DNA of 64,000 nucleotides, taken from the NCBI RefSeq assembly GCF_021347895.1, contig NC_067113.1, positions 7,483,489-7,547,488 on the forward strand, written 5' to 3'. The position numbers and the translations under genes were made by a program. The notes below the pieces were generated by a model. The model saw only the letters and a program-made list of their open reading frames with translations. It made no database searches and was not told the origin of the DNA. Positions 48,603-60,100 of this stretch are shown in pieces. Each line of letters opens with the position of its first letter. Within the stretch, counting starts at the first letter, position 1. This DNA comes from Acanthochromis polyacanthus (Eukaryota; Chordata; Actinopteri; Pomacentridae).

Positions 48603-51600
48603 TTAGTAAAGGACTTCCTCACAGCCACTCCCTGTAGCTTGATGTTCGTTAAATTTAGTGTGAAATCTTCTCAAACGAACAAATTCCTCACACAACAGAC
48701 AAACAAAGGTGGCGAAATGAGTATCAATTCCTTGAGCAGTGGCAGCAAAGTGATCTTGCAATGAAGCAAACAAGTCAGATGGCAAGCCAGCCAACAGTTT
48801 CAGCACTCTCATCTGTTCTCAGCGCCCACTTCGGACATGTTTCACATCAACTGAAGATCTGAGCACAACTTCACAGTGATTCACAAGTTTAACAACATCA
48901 TCTGAGGGCACCACAAGACCTCCATTGTTCTTTAGTTGTAGTAGTCCTGACTGATGCCTTGGGCCACCTGCCTGCTGGACTAAGCTTTCACTACAGTCTT
49001 GGCAGGACACTTTAGACACAACTTTACGAATCACAAACCCAGCAATGTATTCCACAATGCCCTCTACAAAAGGGCTTAGCCTGTTCATGTTGGGCAGATA
49101 ATCGTGGTCATGAAGAGCGTCAGTGAACATAAGCACAGGCTTCTGTTCTGCAGTGCTGACTTTGAGCAGAGATGTTGTGTCTTGGGGAACACAGTTTGTT
49201 GGCACGTCGCAGGATATCCGTACTCCCACATGACTCAATAATGCACGATAGGCAGCAGAGAACTGAAGAGCTGAAGGGTTGTTATTGCAACCACCATATC
49301 GTCTAATGGCACTGAACAGCAACTCCAGATGGTCTTAGGAGACCTTGTAAGTAAGGAAAAATTGCAGCACTGGTGTCTGTCCAAGTAGCAAGTCCTTGGC
49401 AAGAGCAAGCACACTGTCTATGTTGAGGGCAAAGCCGAGAACAGCGATTCTCCTCTTACCTTGGCACACTCTCTTGCCACTCATATCTGTCAAGTTGAGC
49501 AGCAATGCCTTCACTTGTTAGAAATTCCTCAACAACATTCAGATTGGCGGCTGTCAAAGGTCCCTTGAAGCCTTTGCAGTGTGCTCGGCTGTTGAAGATG
49601 TTGAACAAATGGTCTATGATCATTACAAAGTTCACTGTGCCTTGGACATCATCAAACCCCTCCACATTGCGAAGTCAAGCATATTCCAGTGCCTTGGCCA
49701 CTGACGAACTCACTGTTTGAGCAGCAAGTTTGACATTCATCTTTTGGCGATGGAAGTTTATGTGCTGTGGAGTTAGCTTGTTTGCTGCTTTTAGTCCTTC
49801 TAGCTGTTGTAGCTGCTCCAGTCTAGCAATATCTGCCCACTTTGCACATCCAATGCTTGGCTCGTTCACTTGTTTCAAAGCACATAAAGCATCTCGAAGG
49901 TTCTTCAACAGATGGCATGCATCAAAGAACACATAAACAGGCAAACCATCATCCGGGTGTTCAAAACTGCTTCTAATGCATTCCGGTCTGACACTACATC
50001 CCAGGACTTCTGCCATTTTCACGTTTGTAGCATGGTCATCCATGACAAGAGCTCTGCAACGGATCCCAATGTCATGCAGGCTAGTCAAGGCAGTCTTCAC
50101 TATTTGTGACTGCAGCTCCACCGTAATGCCATTGACTAGATAATAAGAGATTGGGATCTTCCAATATCCTCGCAAGCCCACAGCCAAAATGACAATGGCT
50201 TCCTTTGCTTCATCTTGCAGAGCTCCAACACCAAGGTCAACAAAGCCAACCATTTCCTTCTTCTTAGGGTCCCAGTCTATGTGTTTCCTGATGGCCATTC
50301 CATCTAGCATCAGCGTACAATGGCTGTAGTTGACTGGATCCTGCTCCTTCTTCTGCTTCAACATCTGTAGGACTTGTTTAGATACTCCCGGTGCTTGCCA
50401 CCTGGAAACACAAGCAAACTTCTGGAATTGTTCTTCTTCGTGTAAATAATGTAGATTTCATCAAGTGGCCAAACAGCCTTTCATAGTAATTCACAGACAC
50501 ACAATTTCAATGTTTTAAAAAACCAACTGGAGTTTAACCAAGATAAGTAAATCAATTGATAAAAATTGCATATAAAATGTAAAAAGTATACCCTGATATC
50601 ATGTAAGAATTGGTCACTTTCATCATCTTGTGTGAATATCCCAGCCATCTTGAACAAAATTGATGGAACAAAAACAGTAATCATGGAATGCAAACGAACA
50701 ACAGAAGGAAAACAGAAAATTACCAAAAGACTTACAACTACAAGCCATAATAATACCTTCTCAATGTGGATGGATGAGGTAGAGTTATCTGTGAACCAGT
50801 CATCATCTCATGAAGCATTAACAAACATCGATCTCAATTCTAGTGCACTGTATGGGTGAGCAATGTGCAGTTACATAATTATATTTAAATATGCTGCATG
50901 TCACTCATATGTACTTCTAAACAAGGAATACCTTTATATGCATCAAGCATGGAATGAGCATCATCAGACAGGGCTTGTATTTCCTTGGGTTTAGCTAACA
51001 TGGCCTCCAACGTCACTCTGCAGCGCTTCTCTCTACGTTTGGCATTGTTGAAGTCCTGCCTCAGCTTTTCATGCTGTACACTTATATTGTCATATTTCCT
51101 CTTCAGGGTGTCAATGTCTGTACAGTATGCATGGTCTTCACTAACAGCAGCACTGCCCTCTTCAGGCTCTTGTTCAGGCTCTATGTTGATGTGCTGGTCG
51201 AATACCACTGCCACCTGGCTGGTTTGGGTTGTCCTCACTGCGATCTAAAACATTTGATAAAAGAATTAACATGGCAAATCCCCAAAAGATTTGTTTCTGT
51301 TTCACCAATACCTGAAAGAAAACATTATCACAATGAATGGCAGCAAATCACTATGAAAGCCGAAAACCGATCCTGAATCCTTTTCATAGCCACACAAATT
51401 GAGAAGAAAAGTACTAAATTGAAATAATGAGCAACCATTAACAATTAAGGAACATAACCTTTTTCTCTGGTTTTCCCAAATTGAGGGATGGTACAGCCCC
51501 TGGCCTGAGAAGCTTGTGTTGCGCATGTTTTCAGAGGATGAAATCCTCCTCCCTGAAATGGTTGCTGCATACATAATTATGATCCCCCGGGATCCATCTC

Positions 51601-51681
51601 CTCTTGGTCCCCAACGCTTCTCTACTGATGGCCTGTATCCATTGATCTCTCAGTGTGCTGTCCTTGGACTGCTTGGGAAAC
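48603..51681 (-). pseudogene. THAP9-like P-element transposase, inactivated
   Basis: Minus strand, several exons. Exon 51681-51459 opens after an acceptor 'atttcag' and encodes the second half of a THAP zinc finger: FPK, RDQWIQAI, W-x-P, VCSNHF (the C-x2-H pair), and the closing AVPS motif. A TGA at 51531-51533 interrupts it. Exon 51244-50932 encodes a heptad-like coiled coil (KRKYDNISVQHEKLRQD), joining in phase 0 and ending at 'aaag/gtattc'. A further exon ends LPHPSTLR at 50757. It joins in phase with WQAPGVSKQV of the main exon, which starts at 50401. The main exon holds the RNase-H core: D in LMLDGMAI (50302-50304), D in ALVMDDHATN, the FFDACHLLKNLRD motif before the GTP-binding insertion, and E in DHLELLFSAI (49323-49325). 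Defects are TGA 49675-49677, a one-base frameshift near 49491, TAA 49335-49337 and TGA 48819-48821. The first exon with the leading cysteine pair was not found. Confidence 0.93.
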
Positions 51682-52527
51682 CTGAAATTTGTGGCATATT
51701 ATAATACATCTATAGACAATGATGCACTGTGACTGTCACTGAATACTGATAGTCACACCAGCTTACACTGTACAGTTAGTGATTCGGCTAAACTGGCTGA
51801 GTGCGGCACTCAAGCCAAGGTCAGAAGGAGTTTCTGTTTGCAAACAAAGAAGCAGAGCAAATTTGAGGCAGAATGTCCCAAATAAAAGAGCCATTAATTA
51901 TGAAAGGATATATTACAGCCACGCACAAATCGATTGGTGCAGGAGATGGCAGCACACGACTTCACCATGGTCAGATATTAGCCACATCCACCTGAAACCA
52001 TAACAACAGAGACACTTAAATTAACAGCTTCATGATGATGACGATTGCAAGGTGAGTGTCAGCAGGTTTCCTTTCACTTACATTCCAAAGAAGGAATCAC
52101 AAAACTGGTGGCATTGAAGGAGCTAGCAGAAGTGAAGTGGTAACTGGTAAGTGGTATGCAGTGACGTATACACTTGTCAGTGTCAGATATGATCATGCCG
52201 TGCTGTTCACCTTCTCAAACAGATTTCTAGTTCATTAATACATATTTTCTGATGACAAAAATAGCCTTGTCACCTGTCACCAGGTCAATGTGAGACCACA
52301 GGCATAGGGGTAATGGCGAGCCATGGGCATGGCAGCAAACTGGGCGCTCTCCTGAGGAGAGTCTCCTCAGCTGCAGTCACTGAAAAACCCTGCCAGTGCT
52401 GGTCTAGGGCCTCCTGGCCTGGTGTTCTCAACGTATTTCAAGCATTGTGACTTGATTCCAACACAGAAGTTTACTGTACCTTGGTAAATCACGAAACACA
52501 AAGTCACATTCCGTGCTGACGTTCCAA

Positions 52528-52618
52528 TCTGACACCACATCTTGCCACTACCGGAAGTCAGCTCCTATTTGCCGCCTCTCAGCGGCCAGTGAGCGGTCTA
52601 GGTATATGTACGTCATTG
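52528..52618 (-). repeat. Right terminal inverted repeat of the P-type element
   Basis: The inverted partner of 47049-47140. As the upstream side of the minus-strand transposase gene, it should also carry or adjoin the promoter (inference). No TATA box was assigned. Confidence 0.88.
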
Positions 52619-52626
52619 GTCTGTAA

Positions 52627-53290
52627 GCCTCGTGGATGAGAAAGTTTCAGAGGTTTTTTTGTGCTTTTCTGTGCCACCATGTTGTATTAAATGCTAAAAC
52701 TGCATGGTGAGCCTGTTTCTCACATTTGCAAAATCTAGGACTGCTACCTTTCAGAAATTGCAGTAAAGGACGCCCACCTCAGGGCAACTACCACTCAAGG
52801 AGTAGTAGATTGTATTTTTTAAAAAGCATTTCAATGCAGATTACTGTACAAATAAGTTCTAGAAAAACCTTTTTTTTTCTAAATATAAATCTTATCTTAA
52901 CACAATTAATGTATCAACCCATTTATGTGTGTATGCATATATTTATTTATTTAGTACTTTTAACATATCAGAGTTCTGAGTGAGTTTTTCTTGAGATGGG
53001 CAAAGTCCATTTATTGATTACATATAGGCAATTCAATAAATGTCTATTAAAAACTTAAAAGCATTAAATAATAATAATAACTTAGGCATTTATTGAGTCA
53101 CTAAAATATTGTAGAGTCTACAACCACATAAGCATGATTATAAGCATCCTCTGGTAAATTCACAACCAGATACTGTAGGAAATCTAGCTGATTACGTCAT
53201 GATGTCCCTTACCGTATGGACTTCAGGAGATGATTGGGGATGATAAACTGTGACCTGCTGGTTGGGTCTTCTCTGTTTTCATGTTTCTTA
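52627..53290. other. Unassigned sequence between nested elements
   Basis: AT-rich with poly-T and TTTA words; no ends or exons recognised. By position it belongs to the interior of the putative 44963-57164 element or to a truncated insertion within it. Confidence 0.3.
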
Positions 53291-53318
53291 CATGTTGGTG
53301 TCCTGATGCTGCCTTACT

Positions 53319-53789
53319 TCAGCCAGTCCACGAGCAACAAAAAACACAGTTTGCCCTGTACCTATTGCCACTAATGCTGTCAAGCCAGGAGTTCAAGTCT
53401 TCCCACTCACGTCTGTACTTTTGCAAATGTTTTTGCTTCTTTGGACGTGGTGGAGTTTTGGCTGGAGACATTTTTAAACACGTGGGTGCAACAGCGTCTG
53501 TAGCAGTGTCTGTCACCAGGCAACCCGCAACAGGATGGGGCAGGTGGGCACACAGGGACGCGGACATGGAGGTCTGAGGTCTATTCGCTGTACCTGGCAT
53601 TGGGTCTTCTCTACATCGCTCCAACAAACATCCACAGGTGTTGCTCTGCATGTTTGTGAGTGTGGGTGGGGGCGATAACCAAGAAACGGGGGAGTGGACG
53701 GGTCCTGGAAAAGGACAAACTAACGTATTTCGCTTTGTTGTGGAGAACTGGGAGAGAATGAGGAGGGGTTCATACAGGCAGCAAAGCAA
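53319..53789 (-). pseudogene. hAT-like N-terminal zinc-finger fragment
   Basis: A 156-codon minus frame whose C-terminal part reads KTPPRPKKQKHLQKY, then REWEDLNSWLDSISGNRYRA, then NCVFC. A basic stretch followed by W..L..W, a short polar loop and a C-x2-C pair is the pattern of the BED/TTF-type finger at the start of many hAT-derived proteins (family knowledge). The frame ends soon after the cysteine pair, so the second metal-binding half and the whole catalytic domain are missing. The first 100 residues are proline- and cysteine-rich and may be 5' untranslated sequence. It reads away from the transposon end at 54726, consistent with being the start of that element's gene. Confidence 0.4.
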
Positions 53790-53943
53790 GCCTAAATAAG
53801 CGACTACACTTTAGAAAACAAGCCCAAAGATCCGCAACCCGCGAGTGATGGAATTTGCAAGCGACTTTACAGATAAACAAGCCCAAAGTCGCTTAAAATA
53901 AGCGGACTTGGCAACACTGTTCTTCAGGGGGGTGACACTGCCC

Positions 53944-54490
53944 AACCCGGTCTCACGGGGATTCGTGAAACTGTCACGTAAGTTTTAGTTTCGGTTTCGT
54001 GCGCACCAACACGATTTCGTCATGTTTTTCATGCCGCTCACCACGAAATGTTTTTCGCTGTGGTAATCACATCTGAAAGTGGTTTATACCGGTGGATTCA
54101 TGACGATCTAAGCTGTCCATCGGCGTATACTGCTTGTGTGATCGCGTTTGCGGCCGCCGGCCGCCGGACATTCTTGAAATTCCTATGCAAATTGGTAAGT
54201 GTACCACCGGCTTATGGTTAGGTTATGGTTATGGTTATGGTTAGGGTTATGTTTAGGAACGATGTCATGCAAAATATAGCGTTGGATTCGCCACGGTTTT
54301 ACATTAAAAATATAATATACACATTCTTTTGAAATACGTTCTGAGTGGCACGAAAAGTCCGCCATTTAAAATACATTGGTGCGCATTTCGTGGTGAGCGG
54401 CACGAGAAACATGACGAAATCGTGTTGGTGCGCACAAAACCGAAACTAAAACTTACGTGACAGTTTCACGAATCCTCGTGAGATCGGGCT
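53944..54490. mobile_element. Long-TIR element, Mutator-like appearance
   Basis: The arms of about 115 bp are inverted copies. The left runs from 'aacccggtctcacggggatt' through 'cgtgaaactgtcacgtaagttttag' to 'cgctcaccacgaaatg'. The right carries the same words inverted ('catttcgtggtgagcggc' to 'gtgagatcgggct'). The flanks share 'cactgccc' (53936-53943 and 54492-54499), a duplication of 8 bp with a one-base uncertainty at the right boundary. Long arms and 8-9 bp duplications suggest Mutator-like elements. The 300-bp core has no coding capacity and a 'ggttatggttatggttagg' tandem. Confidence 0.8.
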
Positions 54491-54726
54491 GCACTGCCCC
54501 GTATCTGTGGCAGCACTGTAAGGTACGTTAGGTCTACATGGTGCATTCAAATGCACTCGGACATCTGAGTTTTGCTCGTTATTCGTCCTTTCTGGACTTT
54601 CGCTCTTTACGGCCGGCCACAAACTTTCATATACATATTTCAGGACTGGGGTGGCAGCTGGGGTGGTAAGGCATCTTCTAGGGGTGGCAGTTGCCACCCT
54701 ATGCCACCCCGCTAGATCCGCCCCTG

Positions 54727-55192
54727 GTTAGCACAATTTTAGCAATACAAAGTAAATGAAAAGCATGACGACGCAATGAAGCACGTGCCACTCATCATAA
54801 CACATGGCAAAGAAAGTTAAACTGAAACGGGATACATGTTGAGTCTTTGTTAATTTTACAACAACGCCATAAAATGATCTTTCGGCTCAGCCCACTCCTG
54901 TAATATTGCCTGGCTGTAGCTTACTCCTGTAGCGGTGCTACGTTATGATTTATTGCTCTCGTTATTAATAATTGGGGCACCACCCTAGATCTCTAGGGAA
55001 AAAATTAATATTAATAAAAAAATTAATATTCATAAAAATTTTGATCAATCTCATATCAAAAGTCTTGAATCCTCGTTTAAATTGACCACATTCTACACAA
55101 AGAAACACAAGACTGTAATTTGGTCTATAATGAGGTATTTATTAACTATTCTATGAAAATAATGACAAGTGAACTATGTACAAGGTAGATAT

Positions 55193-55267
<75 letters not shown>

Positions 55268-57110
55268 GTGGAATGTGGGAGTGTGTGTGTGGTGTGTGCA
55301 TGTGTGAGAGATGTGGAAGTAGGTGTGAGAGAGAAGGAAATATGGTGAGGATTAGCCAGAGCTAACCTGACGAGGTAACCGGTAATTTGGATTAAGAATT
55401 CTAATGATTTGTAAAAGAATAAATTGATTAAATTAATTAATTGACCAAGCGGTTAGTACATCACCCATAGAATGGAATCAGAGCAAACTCAGCTGGAGTT
55501 ATTGAAGTGAACCGTCATGGGGCTGGGACGTGCGAGGCCTTCAGATTATGCACACGATCTGGACCTGCGGGTTCGGAGCGGTGCGTCGTCGTTGTGGTGG
55601 CCTGGATGTCCTGCCGCGGGTTGATCGGTTCTATGCAAAGACCTGATCCAGCAGGTCTCCGGAGTTCTCAGCTGAGTGTTTAAAAATGATGGTTCTCAGG
55701 CTTTAGCTAAGAAAAATGGGTGTTGATGAAAAACGGTCAAAATTAAGAAAAATAAATGCTGGTTCTGAATCGGTTCTTCAGATTAAAACGAATAACGTTG
55801 GTTTAAAATTGAGCAAAATGTCTCCTTAAGTTACAAAAATATTAAGAGATAAATAGTTAACAAACTTAGATGGTGAGGGAATTTCAAAGATAGGAAAAAC
55901 GCGCTTTAGGTAAGAAAATAATGGGAATCTCTGTCATGGATTCCTCAGGTAGTGAAGAAAAAGGAAGTGAAGCGGGCAAGAGAGTAAGAGCGGTAAGAGA
56001 GTAAGAGAGTAAAATGTGGGCTACGGCTGACTTTATCTGTGGGTCCAGCTAAGGGGAGGACCTGGGCGGAGAGAGAGAACTTTTAGGCGCGAGTCTGGTG
56101 GAATTTGGAATCTCTTTGTTCTCACAAAGTAGAGAAGAAAGAGGAGTCCAGAATGGATTAAAATATGATATTAAACGCGCAAAACACGATCTGTCTATCC
56201 CACCATATTCAGTTGTGAAAGTGAAATGTGTAGATTAATACATATGTTCATATTATGTGAATCATTTCATTCATAACTATATGTTTATGTTTATGACATT
56301 AAAAATATGTATCACAGTGAAAATATAACAACAAGTCAGAGATTTGGTAACAGGTAAATACAATGGTCATCATTCAACCTAAATGGAGAGGAAATTCAGA
56401 GGTTAATAAGGGAATTCATTCCAAAATCATAGTATCCTGGGGAAGAAATGACTAAACATCACAAATTAATAAATCGACTTCTATCAGACATGCAAATATG
56501 ATCTTCAAATATGACATAGATGAAACACTGTGAGTAACTGTGGTAAATCTGGAAAAACCAAAATGCATATAGAAATATTAATTTGGCAAGTGTTTTTGTT
56601 TAAGTTCAGTTCCAGTCTCTTTGTTTCAGTCAAAGAGAGAGAGAGGGTGACTCCAGCCTTCTGCCATAAAGTTTTACGACTTATCTGATCTGTGGAAGGC
56701 AGAGACGTCTCCGACTGAGGGTCTCCTGAAGCTGAAAAGGGATTTTAGCATGAAAGTTCATTAAACAAACGTCCATAGCATATAATTGAAAGTCATTGTC
56801 TTTTAAAAAGAAGAAGTTATTCCAGGGGTTTAAATGTTCACAGGAGTTCCATCCTTCTGTGAATGAAAACCTACAGAAATACAAATGTCTCAATCCTCCT
56901 ATAGAGATGGGTGTTGGTCAGTGCTGGAGAGGGACAGCTTATCTGAGTTTTGATCAGCTCAGGAATTCCAGGGCCTTTGCAGTCTTGCTCCACTCCTGTA
57001 CGTAACTGAGGGTTGAATGGAGTCAGAGCTCCATGTATTGGACAAATGGCACAAGGACATCACTCTGTGTGACTATGACACTTAACAGCATTTATTGTTT
57101 TATTAGAAAT
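54727..57110. other. Unassigned sequence, possibly retroelement-derived, with (GT)n
   Basis: No frame of notable length occurs from 54700 to 56680. A GT-rich tract lies at 55194-55270. Around 54972 a 'ttggggcaccaccctagat' word resembles a primer-binding-site-like motif of fish retroelements. 55500-56180 is GC-richer, with 'gagagtaagag' tandem words. No LTR pair or duplication could be established. Confidence 0.25.
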
Positions 57111-57172
57111 TGAGAATATATCGGCATTTATTCGGCAGGGCTCCCATGAATCGGTCCGGCCCTAGTTGTTAA

Positions 57173-60100
57173 TTTCCTTCACATGAAATACAGCCATGTC
57201 AGATCGCATTTTCAGACTACTTTCATCTTCGTTGATCAGTCACAGGAAACATGTTCCTTTTCTTGTGAGAACATATGACAGATGTAAATTGACCAATCAT
57301 TTGTACACGGATGAGCTTGTACATTATGGGCTCTTTACAGCTGCTCATATATGAAATCGCTTTCAAACATATTAATGGACTTGTATGCATGCACGCCCAC
57401 AGCCTTCCTCCCACACACATTTACAAAGCAAACAAAGAACACAGCTCCCAGACAGTGTGTTATAGAGAAAAACAGTGTGCAGGGACTACTGTCCACAAAA
57501 AAAAACAAAGGGAAAGAGACAAATAATGTGTGCTAAGTCATTGCCGAGATTATAATGTCACTCGGGAGCCGGGGCCCTTCACAGCACCCTGTTGTGCTCT
57601 ATTTCAATAATTTTCCATAAACCAATCTAATCTGCTTCCTCCTACACTGTGCTTTAAGGAGATTTTTATAAGCTTTTGTTTGAGAAGCAGATAATTCCTT
57701 ATAAATCATAATAGTGTTGCCTGAATTGTAAAAGGTTTCATAGCTTGGCGGAATGATTGGCTCCCAGCAAATGTGTGTAATAACACCTGTATTATGCCTT
57801 ATTTCAGTCCATGTCACAGAACAGATTGTTCTCATAGTCACATCTGTACAATGTGCTGTGTAATTTCTTTATTTTCTTATTGAGTATAATATTCACCAGT
57901 AATTGCATATGACCAACCATTGCTTTTAAAAAAAAAACCTGTCTTCCTTGTGTTATTGCAAAATGTTAATGTAGAATATGGATTTTAACAAGTTTCTCTT
58001 TTAATTTCTGTCTAGAGCCTGATTGTTCATCTTGCTATCTGGGTGTGAATGTGTGGCCTTGAGGCATTTCCGAGGGACCATATGGCACAATACCACACGA
58101 TATAGGTAAGATTTGCTTTCGTTCCATTTTTTTTTCTGTTTAACACAAATATACTGTGATTAGATTAGATTACCCCAAGACAGTCCGTTGACCTTTCTTA
58201 TCTTAGCACATTGAAAGCAACCTCAGGCTGTAGCAGGAAGTTCACTGGTCAGAGGACTCTTAATGGGATAAAAGTGACAGAAACCTGAAATAAGTTGAGC
58301 CTTTAAGAGCTGAGCAGTAGACTTTTCCTTCATACACTCTGATCCTTCTGTCAAGAAATAATCCTAAGAATGAACAAGATTATACAAAGTAGCATTGTCA
58401 TGTTCTGCAAAACTATACAACTGTCCCTTAAAAATTGGATATTAGTGACACACAAAGATGCAGTCGATTTGTTTCATTTTTCTCTCTCATATTTTCTTGC
58501 ATGATCTACATAGATTGTACATAAAAGATGGCAATGTAGTTTTGATGCCTTGAGTTTGGAATTGGAACATCCTGGTCTTTTGAAAGCAGACATATTGAAT
58601 GGGGTATGAATTTGATTGAGAACTCATAGACACTATGTGAGCATGCACAGTTGGGATTTGACAATCCCAGGGCCCCCTCAAACATACTCTACCATCTATT
58701 TTACTTTAAATGGGACCATCATTTACAAAATCAACATCACGATGTTTTCAGAAGGTCTTGAAAATAAAGATTGATACCGTAAAGTCATAATGAAAATGCT
58801 TACTAAAGTAACAGATTAGGTAAGAAGTAGGTCCATTAGCACTTCGTTGCTAACTTTTTCGACCCAGAGGATCTGCCCAATTTTATGTGCACCATATGGT
58901 TAATTACCCAAACAGCTTAAGCAGGCTACTTATACAACAGCTTGCATATTAAACCATACATATTAATTTTATCATTGCAGTCACAAAGCACTGGAGGATG
59001 CTAGAATGTATCAACGAGAGGGCACAGAAAGATTCTGTACTGTAATTAGTGGTGGAGGTTAAGGTAGACTGGGTCAGACAATACAGCACCAACCCAGATC
59101 AGTTCACCTCTGCCTGCACTGTGTGCATACAGCCTGTCTGTTAGCTGATGACAAAGTGAACTAAATGGAATTAAATCCTCTGTATTCTCATGTAATTGAC
59201 CAGCTGCCAAAACATGATAGTGAATGCAAATGTTGTATCTCCCTTTTTATATGGGGACTTTTATTTCGGGTCTGCACATATCAGATATCATCAGATATTT
59301 CATCCCTAAGGACTATTTTACTAAAAATGAATAGTACTTGATTGGTGAGTTGTTTAATATGCTTTGTACCTGTGCACAGAGCTTTTTACAGCTTGATAAA
59401 GGTAAAAAAGGAGAAAAACTCTAATGATGTAATTTTGTTTTTTGAATTCAGAACAAAATGCATACAAACCAGAGGTGTGGAGACTGAATAGATGTGTATT
59501 TACCAGGTTGGTACAGTTATTTCAATGGATTACAGAAAATGTATTCTATCAATTTTCTGTCAGAGTCCGTTTACCAAGGAAAACTATTGAATAGAGGGTC
59601 TGGAGGAGTGTGGCAAAAAGTATTGAAGTGATGAAAGATATGTAGGTATGTAGCAAAGAGGAAACAAAGTCTTGTAGAGGAACTGAGGTTTGCCAGCATG
59701 CTAATTTGTATCAAGATTGTCTGAGTCTTTGACCACTATCAAATGTAAATATAGATGTGGGCATTGTTTCTGTGCTTTAACCAAACTGTGCCAATGGCAA
59801 AACAATGGGACTAAAGCTGCTGTGGAGCTTTTGATCTTATCACATAATCTTTCTCTGCAGATATACATAGATGGCCATTTGTTCAAAATTCCATTTCACT
59901 GTAAGGACTTCTTGTGCATGTGGCTTAAAGGTTCAAAAAATTATCAAGACTGTCATCAGCAGGACATTGGAGGACTTTCTAAGTTTCAATGCTGAAGGAA
60001 TATTAGGACATGTTTAGAAATTCACTTTCTTTCTGAGATGAAAACAATAATGTCACAGTCATGCACTGTGCAGTGAATGTACAGGCACTGCCTGCAGCCA

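Larger units (their letters stand above)
47049..52618 (-). mobile_element. P-element-family (THAP9-like) transposon
   Basis: The ends 'caatgacgtacatatac' and its inverted copy closing 'gtatatgtacgtcattg' begin long imperfect inverted repeats of about 90 bp. These continue through 'ctagaccgct', 'actgg' and an inner perfect block 'acttccggtagtggcaaga'. The flanking 8-mers are 'atctgtaa' (47041-47048) and 'gtctgtaa' (52619-52626), matching at 7 of 8; P elements make 8-bp duplications. Total length is 5,570 bp. One spliced minus-strand transposase gene occupies the middle, with about 1.5 kb of non-coding sequence between its stop and the left end. Confidence 0.92.
53291..54726 (-). mobile_element. 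Partial hAT-type element (right end only)
   Basis: The right boundary 'gccaccccgctagatccgcccctg' is the inverted form of a CAGGGGCGGATCTAG terminus that I associate with teleost hAT elements (memory). No matching left end was found upstream. Just inside the end lie tandem 'ggggtggcag' words. The minus-strand zinc-finger-like frame at 53319-53789 fits as its 5' coding part, and the 53944-54490 element has inserted into it. The left extent is uncertain. Confidence 0.4.
44963..57164. mobile_element. Putative hAT-type element, interrupted by nested insertions
   Basis: The left end is 'tagggtctgactgatgg' and the right end is the inverted copy of 'tagggccggaccgattc'. The first 15 bases agree at 12 positions. 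They are flanked by 'gttgctaa' (44955-44962) and 'gttgttaa' (57165-57172), a 7-of-8 match with hAT-type spacing. The left interior has a 'ccgattaatcggctgatta' block typical of such miniature elements. Between the ends lie a SINE, a P-type element and further insertions; removing only the P element still leaves about 6.6 kb. If the pairing of ends is right, this is the oldest layer of the stack. The two ends could also belong to separate elements. Confidence 0.5.

Noticed and set aside
49440..49460. Splice donor-like 'ccaag/gtaaga' after ...QESVPR, suggesting an intron in the main transposase exon
   Set aside because: Reading on one base out of phase gives MSGKRVCQGKRRIAVLGF and continues directly into the conserved downstream part, so a one-base frameshift near 49491 explains it better than an intron.
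50566..50859. 97-codon plus frame inside the P-type element
   Set aside because: It overlaps the minus-strand LPHPSTLR exon and intron of the transposase; the minus reading joins in phase to the next exon, so the plus frame is a shadow.
54216..54260. Telomere-like ggttagggtta words
   Set aside because: Only a short ggttat/ggttag tandem in the core of the long-TIR element; not an interstitial telomere array.
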